From Planctomycetota bacterium (lineage in GTDB: Bacteria; Planctomycetota; Planctomycetia; Pirellulales; Pirellulaceae): 9,167 nt of DNA. Location: assembly GCA_026692885.1 (NCBI GenBank), contig JAPLNJ010000708.1:1-9167 (forward strand), given 5' to 3'. The translations under genes and the position numbers were made by a program. Below the pieces are notes generated by a model. That model did no database searches. It worked only from the letters and a program-made list of their open reading frames with translations, and was not told the origin of the DNA. The number at the start of each line of letters is the position of its first letter. Within the stretch, counting starts at the first letter, position 1. This document shows, piece by piece, positions 1-5,128 of this stretch.

Positions 1-51
1 GGCTGGGGAAGGGAGGGGTATTGCTGCGTTCGCGATCTCGCTCACAAGGCC

Positions 52-80
52 TTGATCATAAGGTGGCGCAAAACGCTAGC
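52..80 (+). repeat. Core repeat copy 1 (short form)
   Basis: This is the first of four copies of a short interspersed core that begins TTGATCATAA and ends GCTAGC, with a GCG-AAA block between. It shares TTGATCATAA exactly with the copy at 6931-6956 and is more diverged in the middle. It runs directly into the long hairpin at 82-161. I see no coding function; the family is defined only by comparison inside this window. Confidence 0.6.
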
Positions 81-81
81 A

Positions 82-161
82 GGGTGGCTGGTGGCTGAGC
101 CTAGGCGAAGCCCCAGCAAACGTGGACTGGGGCTTCGCTTCGGATCAGCCACCAGCCACCC
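82..161. repeat. Long imperfect hairpin / inverted repeat
   Basis: The 17-bp arm at 82-98 (GGGTGGCTGGTGGCTGA) is the exact reverse complement of 145-161, and an inner 11-bp arm at 106-116 (CGAAGCCCCAG) is the exact reverse complement of 127-137. The arms are separated by a 7-nt internal loop on each side and a 10-nt terminal loop. There is no T-run after it, so it does not look like a standard rho-independent terminator. It resembles the small fold-back repeats common in planctomycete intergenic DNA. Confidence 0.85.
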
Positions 162-279
162 GGCCTGTTGCCAGAACCAACAGCAGTGCGCAACCTTACG
201 ATCAAGGCCCAGACCTGGCAAGCTGGAAGCTTACCCCACTTCGGTTCGTGCTAGTATTTCAGCAGTCTCACAGTACTCC

Positions 280-303
280 GGGAAGAGGGGTCGGGGGTGA
301 GGG
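280..303 (+). other. Putative G-quadruplex motif
   Basis: Four G-runs of 3, 4, 5 and 3 bases lie at 280-282, 287-290, 293-297 and 301-303, with loops of 4, 2 and 3 bases. This fits the usual G3+N1-7 pattern on the plus strand. Whether it folds in vivo is not visible from sequence. The cluster could also just be part of a G-rich repeat, since another G-rich tract starts the window at 5-18. Confidence 0.5.
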
Positions 304-387
304 ACGCACAACAAAGCCGAGCGGTCCGGGTTCTCTTGTGCCGCTCTCGTTCCTCCGCACCAAGGCGAGAGTCCTTGAGGACAAGAC

Positions 388-406
388 AGCCGCGGCTACC
401 GCGGCT
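388..406. other. Short perfect GC hairpin
   Basis: AGCCGCGG at 388-395 pairs perfectly with CCGCGGCT at 399-406 around a 3-nt CTA loop. Neither strand has a following T-run, so a terminator role is not supported. Confidence 0.45.
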
Positions 407-557
407 AAACGTGCGGTCCTGTGTCTTTCGAACTTCCGACCGTTCTCTAACCACGGTTCGCTTCAGGCGGTGCAACTCACAGGTGGAAATGGGGGCGAGT
501 CTGATTCTTGTGTAGCATATGGGTGTCACCTTTCGCCGTCTTTTGCGTTCCGGTGCG

Positions 558-1691
558 TCAGACACACGTGCCCGGCCAGCCGATCCATCTCAGCTCGTGA
601 TAGAACTCAGCCTTCAGCCAATCAAGGTCGGCCTCCCAGTCACGAATTGCGTCGTCCGAAGTGTTTGTCCGCTTCTGCTTCCTGTTGCGGCAGTGCGCCG
701 CGATGCTGTCGGCTATCTTGCGGAGACGCTGGGACGATCCTTCCACGCCCCATTCGGTCATGTATTCGACCGGACCGATGATCGGCAAGCGGCCTGTATA
801 TGCCCGCTTCAGAATCTGGTGACGTTCCTCCGTGGGCTGGCCGGTTTTGCCTACGCAATAACCGAGCACGTGCATCGGACTCACTTCAAGCCAGTTTACC
901 TCTGCAAGTCGCCTGTGGGAGTGGTGACGCCAGTCTTTGTCGACATAACCGATCTCCCAACCCTGCCAGCGCCGGGACACGAATCCGAGTCCTGGGTGCC
1001 CCATGCGGAACGCTTCCAGCAACGAGCACGGCCCATCGAACGGATCTGATCCGCACATCCCCAGCGTCAGAAACATTTCTTGGGAGTAGATTCGCAGATC
1101 TTCACCGGCCCGACGCTCGATAAGCAGTTCGAGGTCGTTTCCCGTCCAATCTCGCTGGCCAAGCACTACAACTTCCGTGGCTTCATTCGTTCCCAACAGT
1201 TCGATGCCAATGCTCTTCTTCAAGCATTCCCCAATCGCCGATTCCTCGAATGGCCCAGCGCCGATGATTGTGACTGCCCAAGGGAGTGACCTGCCGAATC
1301 GTTGGCTGCTTGACAGCCAATCACGGAGTGCCAAGCGGTTCCACGGTGACTGATCGGGCGGAGAACATTGTCGGGCACGAATTCGATGGGTTGGCATACG
1401 CGAGGAATCGGAACCGAGCCTAAACACGGTCGCAATCTGGTCCTCCGTTGCTCCCATGTTCCGGAGAACGTAGCGAAACCATTCGTAATCGTTCTCCTGT
1501 AATTCAGCCACCATGTCGACAGCAACGTTATCGAAGAAGACGCGGTTCAGTTCGCACACGAGCCTCCGAGGAGCCGACTCGACACGTCCTGCGAAACTCC
1601 AATCCCAGAGTCTGGTTGGTGATTTGGTAGGGGGACGAAACGACCATAGGTAACGAATGCCCGCGTATGTGACTACCTGGTCTTCGATCAT
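558..1691 (-). CDS. Unrecognised conserved-looking protein, ~377 aa
   Basis: I do not recognise this gene with a named function. From ATG at 1691 the product is about 377 residues, soluble, with no signal peptide or membrane segment. The frame is open up to a TTG at 1766, one base after the stop of the upstream ORF, which would add 25 residues. I preferred ATG because it is the first ATG and the 25 extra residues look unstructured; neither start has a good ribosome-binding site. Numbered from the TTG, the middle (about 195-260) has the motif VVVLGQRDWTGNDLE, then LRIYSQEMFLT. The last ~110 residues form a second block with LGYCVGKTGQPTEERHQIL, then EWG, RLRKIADSIAAHCRNRKQKR and IRDWEADLDWLK. 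That arginine-rich segment followed by a tryptophan/acidic helix looks like a compact helical, possibly nucleic-acid-binding, C-terminal module; this is inference. The codons look less GC-extreme than in the neighbouring metabolic genes, which may point to horizontal origin. Confidence 0.75.
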   Translation of the reverse strand: MIEDQVVTYAGIRYLWSFRPPTKSPTRLWDWSFAGRVESAPRRLVCELNRVFFDNVAVDMVAELQENDYEWFRYVLRNMGATEDQIATVFRLGSDSSRMPTHRIRARQCSPPDQSPWNRLALRDWLSSSQRFGRSLPWAVTIIGAGPFEESAIGECLKKSIGIELLGTNEATEVVVLGQRDWTGNDLELLIERRAGEDLRIYSQEMFLTLGMCGSDPFDGPCSLLEAFRMGHPGLGFVSRRWQGWEIGYVDKDWRHHSHRRLAEVNWLEVSPMHVLGYCVGKTGQPTEERHQILKRAYTGRLPIIGPVEYMTEWGVEGSSQRLRKIADSIAAHCRNRKQKRTNTSDDAIRDWEADLDWLKAEFYHELRWIGWPGTCV

Positions 1692-1767
1692 AGCTGCTTG
1701 CTTCGTGTACAAGGAGGCTTGATTCCGGTGCGCCCCGTGGCCAGCCTCCCGACGTTGGGCCGACAAT

Positions 1768-2133
1768 TCACTGACCCTGTTTTTGTTCCAGTAGTTCCCG
1801 AAGTCGCGCTGCTTGCTCCACGCTCAGGCCGGCTGCCAGCTCAGCGGGCGTGAAACGCCGCAGTAGATCTTCGGGCGACAGACCACGCATACGGTCTTCC
1901 GGCGAAAACTCACGCATACGGTCTTCCGGCGAAAACCCACGCATGCGGTCTTCCGGCGACAGACCACGCAGTCGTTTCTCGACCGGAATCGCCTCCAACA
2001 CCGCCGTCTGCAGTTCTTCTTCCAACTCGCCCAAGTACTCGGTATCTGTGTGCTGCATCGCGAAGTCCTCGCCCAGTTTGCGAAACTGCTCAATCTGCTG
2101 CAGCATGTAGTACCAAGGGCACCTACGGTTCAC
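1768..2133 (-). CDS. Short 9-residue-repeat protein, likely tail of a larger protein
   Basis: The 121-residue frame starts with GTG at 2133, which overlaps the end of the ThuA-like gene; an internal ATG at 2106 (residue 10) is the alternative start. The first half is a helical stretch (IEQFRKLGEDFAMQH... ELEEELQTAVLEAI). From residue 56 a nine-residue unit of the form RGLSPEDRM repeats about four times nearly exactly, then degenerates through RRFTPAELA and AGLSVEQAA into a final RLRELLEQ helix. From memory, such SPEDR/SPEER repeats occur at the C-termini of planctomycete Rpn-like or PD-(D/E)XK-type proteins. No nuclease motif is present, so this may be a remnant whose N-terminal part was lost or replaced at the ThuA junction. 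It could equally be a standalone small protein. Its stop is one base before a potential TTG start of the next gene. Confidence 0.55.
   Translation of the reverse strand: MNRRCPWYYMLQQIEQFRKLGEDFAMQHTDTEYLGELEEELQTAVLEAIPVEKRLRGLSPEDRMRGFSPEDRMREFSPEDRMRGLSPEDLLRRFTPAELAAGLSVEQAARLRELLEQKQGQ
1807..1968 (-). repeat. 27-bp in-frame tandem repeat
   Basis: Successive units of 27 bp encode the nine-residue RGLSPEDRM-type repeats. Three central units share the block CGGTCTTCCGGCGA (plus-strand reading) almost unchanged, while the outer units are diverged. The unit length is a multiple of three, so copy-number change would keep the frame. Near-identity of the central units at DNA level suggests recent expansion. 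Confidence 0.85.
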
Positions 2134-2857
2134 GACCGCCAGCCCACAGGCAAGCTCGCTGCATCAGTTCGATCACGCCGGGTTGCTGGATCGCCCGGAC
2201 ATCATGGCCCAGCGGCGAGTGGAACACGCGGCCTTTGCCGCAGTCGAAGACGAAAGCCATTGGATAATCTTGACCGTCGACCTTCGACTTGGACGTGGCC
2301 AGCACGTGGATCGGATGCTCGCCGCCCAGGCATGTGTACAGCTCGTCGACTGTCGTAAAATCCTTCATCCCACGCGTGACCGGGTGTTCGGGGTCGACGA
2401 TCTTGACGGCGAACTCGCCATGCGGATCGTGGCCGCGTTTCTTGGGGTCGTACACACGGCCGGCCAGTTGCAGGAACTCCGGCCATTTCTCGAACGCGCC
2501 GCACGCGAAGTGGAAGTAGACCAAGCCGCCACCTTGCTTGACGAACTTGGCCAGATTCGCCTGGGCCTGCTGCTCGTTCTTTACCGGGTCGTAGTTCTTG
2601 AAGTGCACGAAGATAACCTGGTACTGGAAGATCTCGTCATTGGCCAGGAAGCCAGGATCGTCGACCACTCGGACTTCCAGCCTTTGATCCCGTTGCAGGA
2701 CGTCGCGGAGCGCGGGCGCCGTCTGTTTCCAGAGGTGACCGGGATAATCGACGCCGGTCACGAGCAGCACGCGTACCGGAGGCTTGGCGGGGGACGGCTC
2801 AACGGCCGGAGCGGCAGCCAATAGCGAGGCGGTGAGGGCCAGCAGGGTGGCGAACAT
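2123..2857 (-). CDS. ThuA-like domain protein, exported
   Basis: The 244-residue product starts with a signal-peptide-like segment (MFATLLALTASLLAAAPA) followed by a ThuA-like domain, which has the class I glutamine amidotransferase-like fold. Visible family features are VRVLLVTGVDYPGH (about 28-41), FVHFKNYD (83-90), GGGLVYFHFACGAF (109-122), GHDPHGEFAVKIVDPEHPV (142-160), DELYT (171-175) and FDCGKGRVFHSPLGHD (204-219). The family includes ThuA of trehalose/sucrose utilisation, but its reaction is poorly defined and exported planctomycete members are generally uncharacterised. I chose ATG at 2857 because GGGAG at 2867-2871 lies 9 nt upstream and the signal peptide begins there. The frame stays open to 3016, but those residues merely translate a repeat (MALRSRAV three times). 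It lies downstream of the isomerase gene in the same direction, with the repeat cluster between. Confidence 0.85.
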   Translation of the reverse strand: MFATLLALTASLLAAAPAVEPSPAKPPVRVLLVTGVDYPGHLWKQTAPALRDVLQRDQRLEVRVVDDPGFLANDEIFQYQVIFVHFKNYDPVKNEQQAQANLAKFVKQGGGLVYFHFACGAFEKWPEFLQLAGRVYDPKKRGHDPHGEFAVKIVDPEHPVTRGMKDFTTVDELYTCLGGEHPIHVLATSKSKVDGQDYPMAFVFDCGKGRVFHSPLGHDVRAIQQPGVIELMQRACLWAGGREP

Positions 2858-2866
2858 GGCGGGGTT

Positions 2867-2871
2867 CTCCC
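2867..2871 (-). promoter_or_regulatory. Ribosome-binding site of the ThuA-like gene, flush with hairpin base
   Basis: GGGAG on the minus strand is 9 nt before ATG at 2857 and supports this start over upstream ATGs at 2878 and beyond. It directly abuts position 2872, the base of the 25-bp-arm hairpin, so on a read-through transcript the structure would border the ribosome-binding site. Confidence 0.55.
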
Positions 2872-3021
2872 GTAGCATGGCTCTCCAGAGCCGTGCGGGT
2901 TTTCTCGGAGTTTCGCGACAAACTGCACGGCTCTGGAGAGCCATGCTACCAAGGATCACTGCACGGCTTCGGAGAGCCATGCTACCAACGATCACTGCAC
3001 GGCTTCGGAGAGCCATGCTAC
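2872..3021. repeat. Hairpin plus 36-bp tandem repeat cluster
   Basis: A 25-bp element beginning GTAGCATGGCTCTCCAGAGC occurs once in forward orientation at 2872-2896 and three times reversed at 2925-2949, 2961-2985 and 2997-3021. The first pair is a perfect inverted repeat with a 28-nt loop. The three reversed copies have an exact 36-bp period, with spacers CAAGGATCACT and CAACGATCACT. The second and third copies read GGCTTCGG where the first reads GGCTCTGG. Each element contains its own small GGCTCT/AGAGCC hairpin. I recall this kind of GTAGCATGGCTCTCC repeat as frequent in Pirellulaceae intergenic DNA; that is memory, not a search. Confidence 0.9.
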
Positions 3022-3027
3022 AAGTCA

Positions 3028-3044
3028 GCGCAGCCTCGCTGCGC
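3028..3044 (-). terminator. Weak hairpin after the isomerase stop
   Basis: GCGCAG at 3028-3033 pairs with CTGCGC at 3039-3044 around a 5-nt loop, three bases after the isomerase stop codon in the reading direction. There is no T-run, so an intrinsic terminator is doubtful; it may be an RNA-stabilising 3' structure. Confidence 0.25.
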
Positions 3045-3047
3045 CGT

Positions 3048-3887
3048 TTACACGATGCTTCGCATGAATTCGATGCTGGCCTGCGTGTTCTGATCGCTGC
3101 CGTGGCACTCGATCGACACGCCGCCGTCCCAGTTGGTTTCCTTGAGGAATTGGATGCAGCGCTTGATGTTCTCGGCGTTCACGCCCCCGCCCACGGGCAC
3201 TTCGCTGCTGGCGATGCCTGTCTCTTCGCCCCGGATCTGGGCCAAGCTCGCGCTGACGTCCTTGATGTGAGCATGACTCAGCTGCTTGCGGAAACGCTTG
3301 AGGTAATCCACGGGATTCAGCCCGGCAATGAACGTGTTGCCCGTGTCCATGTTGAACCGCAGGTACTGCGAATCGAAGTACGCGAACAGCCGTTCCATGA
3401 AATCGCCGTCCGACGTGTACGGACCGTGCGGCTCGACGTTGATGATCACGTTGTAGTCCTCGGCCCACGGCAGGACCTGCCGATAATTGTCGCAGGTGAT
3501 ACGAAACACCTCGTCTCGCGAGAACCCCGCAATCTCGAAGGCGCCATCGACCGTGTCGACCATCGGGCAGCCGATTTCCGCGGCATAACGGATCGATTGT
3601 TGGACGTACTGGACGCCGAACGCCGAACCTTCGGGTCCCATCATCGGAAAGGAGCCGTCGATCTGCGTGACTTCCAGGCCCATCTTCTCCAAGTATCGGC
3701 GGAGCGCTCGGGGGTTGGACTGCAGCGAAATTGACGGGTCGTAGCCCATGTTCTGGATGAAGTACTGGCCGTGAATCACGGCGAACTCAATGTGCTTCAG
3801 CCCGAACTTGACCGCCTGTTCGCAGCCCTTTTGGAAACTGCCGCTCAGCGGTCGCAAGTTGTCCGTGTGCAGTCCGATCTGAATCAT
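3048..3887 (-). CDS. Sugar phosphate isomerase/epimerase family protein (AP endonuclease 2 TIM barrel)
   Basis: The 279-residue product is a TIM barrel of the xylose isomerase-like/AP endonuclease 2 family. It begins MIQIGLHTDNLR and carries the expected divalent-metal ligands in order: Glu152 in INVEPHG, Asp181 in RFNMDTGNT, His207 in HAHIKD and Glu260 in SIECHGS, with an early HIEF at 32-35. The family isomerises or epimerises sugars, keto-sugars and inosose-type substrates; the substrate here cannot be read from sequence. There is no signal peptide, so it is probably cytoplasmic. I chose ATG at 3887 because the barrel's first strand starts there and AGGTG lies about 5 nt upstream. The frame runs open to 3998 but the extra residues are not family-like. 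It is transcribed divergently from the gene at 4169 and points toward the ThuA-like gene about 190 nt downstream. Confidence 0.9.
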   Translation of the reverse strand: MIQIGLHTDNLRPLSGSFQKGCEQAVKFGLKHIEFAVIHGQYFIQNMGYDPSISLQSNPRALRRYLEKMGLEVTQIDGSFPMMGPEGSAFGVQYVQQSIRYAAEIGCPMVDTVDGAFEIAGFSRDEVFRITCDNYRQVLPWAEDYNVIINVEPHGPYTSDGDFMERLFAYFDSQYLRFNMDTGNTFIAGLNPVDYLKRFRKQLSHAHIKDVSASLAQIRGEETGIASSEVPVGGGVNAENIKRCIQFLKETNWDGGVSIECHGSDQNTQASIEFMRSIV

Positions 3888-4168
3888 GGTACACCTGTGG
3901 GTTAGGGACGGTTGATCTGCGTAGTGACCGTGTGGCTGGTATGCTACCACGCGGGATCGGCAGAGGAAAGCAGAGAGGGCGTTACCCTGCGGACTCACTC
4001 ACGAGTCTGACGGTTAGCGAAAGTCTGACGGCGGCGATTTTTTTGGGGGCCAACACCAGCGTATTCCGCAACTGCGAACCGTCGGGTATCATTAACCAGT
4101 CCATCGATCGGGCGGCTCCTTTCCTTGCTGCACCGGCCCATTTTCGCAGACCTTCGAAGGAGGACAGC
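3888..4168. promoter_or_regulatory. Divergent intergenic region
   Basis: This 281-nt gap separates the minus-strand isomerase gene from the plus-strand secreted protein and should hold both promoters. It contains a GACTC-N6-GAGTC hairpin at 3992-4007 and a direct repeat AGTCTGACGG at 4004-4013 and 4022-4031 (18-bp period), followed by a T-run and G-run at about 4038-4050. A TATCAT hexamer at 4087-4092 resembles a -10 box for the plus-strand gene, but the TTCCGC 17 bp upstream is a poor -35 box, so the promoter call is weak. Confidence 0.4.
4157..4163 (+). promoter_or_regulatory. Strong ribosome-binding site for the gene at 4169
   Basis: AAGGAGG lies 5 nt before ATG at 4169. It fixes this start against the frame that stays open upstream to 3932, and it coincides with the start of a signal peptide. 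Confidence 0.8.
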
Positions 4169-4888
4169 ATGAAATTCGCGTACCGGGTTCTAGCTTGGTT
4201 ATTTCTGAGCGGGGCCTGCGCCGTGTGGGCACAGTCCGCAGGCAGCGGTGTCCCGCAAGTGAACGTCGCTCCAATTCCCGTCAACACTTCCGCCGTTGGT
4301 TTTGGCGGAAATAGTCTGTGGGGCGGAAATGCCGCCTGGGGCGCAGGTTCCACTGCGGAAGGTTCGGCAGCCGCCGGCATGTCCGCCTTGGTCCAATCGC
4401 GGGGCCAGGCGAACCTGTTGAATTCCGAGGCGGCGATCAACCTCCAGGCCGCCCGCCGCACGAACATGGAAAACAACGCGATCGCCGCCCAAGGTTATTT
4501 TGAGGGGCGGCTGATGAACAATGCCTACCGCGCGCAATTGGCCAGTCCCCGTGCCAGCGAAGCAGACTTGGTCCGTTACTCCAAGGCATCGCTGCCGAAG
4601 GCCCTGAGTCCCAGCGAACTCGACCCGGTCACGGGGGAAATCAACTGGCCCGAGCTGCTCACCGACAAGCCCTACCAAGCGAATCGTCAGAAACTGGAGC
4701 AGTTGTTTGCGTATCGCGCCAACCTGGGGCAGCTCAGCCGTGAGCAACGCACGGAACTAGAGCAGACGACTCAGGACATGCAAACCGTGCTGAAAAAGAA
4801 CATCAAGTCATACGCGCCCCAGGAGTATGTACAGGCCAAGAAATTTCTCGAACAACTGGCCTTCGCAATACGTGCGCAGCCGACGTAA
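4169..4888 (+). CDS. Secreted protein of unknown function, 239 aa
   Basis: The product begins with a clear signal peptide (MKFAYRVLAWLFLSGACAVWAQ, probable cleavage near residue 21-24). It is followed by a Gly/Asn/Ala/Ser-rich segment (about 43-72), a helical region with SRGQANLLNSEAAINLQAAR (77-96) and YFEGRLMNNAYRA (110-122), and a C-terminal module with ALSPSELDPVTGEINWPELL (145-164), YQANRQKLEQLFAYRA (169-184) and a long charged helix. I know similar layouts from uncharacterised exported planctomycete proteins, where an Asn/Ala-rich helix precedes a P-x-x-G-x-I-x-WP module, but no function is established. Start chosen from the AAGGAGG site. It lies 240 nt upstream of, and co-oriented with, the HEAT-repeat gene; they could be co-transcribed through the hairpin at 4923-4977, which is inference. 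Confidence 0.8.
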   Translation: MKFAYRVLAWLFLSGACAVWAQSAGSGVPQVNVAPIPVNTSAVGFGGNSLWGGNAAWGAGSTAEGSAAAGMSALVQSRGQANLLNSEAAINLQAARRTNMENNAIAAQGYFEGRLMNNAYRAQLASPRASEADLVRYSKASLPKALSPSELDPVTGEINWPELLTDKPYQANRQKLEQLFAYRANLGQLSREQRTELEQTTQDMQTVLKKNIKSYAPQEYVQAKKFLEQLAFAIRAQPT

Positions 4889-4922
4889 CGCCGGACGCAA
4901 GAAAGCAAGCGTCGCAAGAATA

Positions 4923-4977
4923 GTAGTCGTCACGCTCCGCCGTGACGGCATATCATCACGCGGAGCGTGATGACTAC
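4923..4977. repeat. Paired-hairpin inverted repeat
   Basis: The 18-bp arm at 4923-4940 (GTAGTCGTCACGCTCCGC) matches the reverse complement of 4960-4977 with one difference. Each half also folds by itself: CGTCACG/CGTGACG at 4928-4947 and CATCACG/CGTGATG at 4954-4972. The two halves differ by a compensated base pair (G-C in one, A-T in the other). This CATCACGCGGAGCGTGATG-like repeat is, from memory, common in planctomycete genomes. It may attenuate or stabilise the transcript between the flanking genes. Confidence 0.85.
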
Positions 4978-5128
4978 ATTGAAATCCGACAGTGTTGCTG
5001 ATTCGCTGGTCCAAAGCCGGCCCATGAGTCTTCCGAAGTCTGCCAACCAGGAGCCGCGCCACAGCGAGTTTGGAAGTCTCAGAGTGCCCTGCCACCACCC
5101 CACATCAACCGCAATCACGAGGTTCACC

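Larger units (their letters stand above)
162..557. other. Gene-poor intergenic stretch
   Basis: No ORF here has a convincing protein signature. It contains the G-run tract at 280-303, a small hairpin at 371-382 (GTCCT-TG-AGGAC) and a hairpin at 388-406. A minus-strand open frame covers 565-251 but is arginine-rich, starts with GTG inside the preceding gene and matches nothing I know. This stretch lies downstream of the minus-strand gene ending at 558. Confidence 0.5.

Noticed and set aside
248..270. Possible fifth, degenerate core copy (GTGCTAG ... ATTTCAGCAGT)
   Set aside because: Only short blocks match the inverted core and alignment needs a gap of about ten bases; too weak to count.
251..565. 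Minus-strand ORF of 104 residues
   Set aside because: GTG start inside the preceding gene, arginine/serine-rich with no motif, no ribosome-binding site; it crosses hairpins and the G-run tract.
122..1049. Plus-strand ORFs opposite the minus-strand gene at 558-1691
   Set aside because: They are antisense shadows; composition is low in recognisable motifs while the minus frame has motif-like blocks.
2858..3016. N-terminal extension of the ThuA-like protein (MALRSRAV repeats)
   Set aside because: It is the translation of the intergenic repeat; the signal peptide and ribosome-binding site place the start at 2857.
2925..3021. CRISPR array
   Set aside because: Only three units with 11-bp spacers that are nearly identical to each other; the repeat is a palindromic interspersed element, and no cas gene is present.
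2784..3734. 316-residue plus-strand ORF opposite the isomerase gene
   Set aside because: The isomerase frame carries complete metal-ligand motifs; the antisense frame also reads through the repeat cluster.
2123..3887. Isomerase and ThuA-like genes as a proven trehalose-utilisation operon
   Set aside because: No transporter, ThuB or regulator is present and substrate cannot be read; only the family association is supportable.
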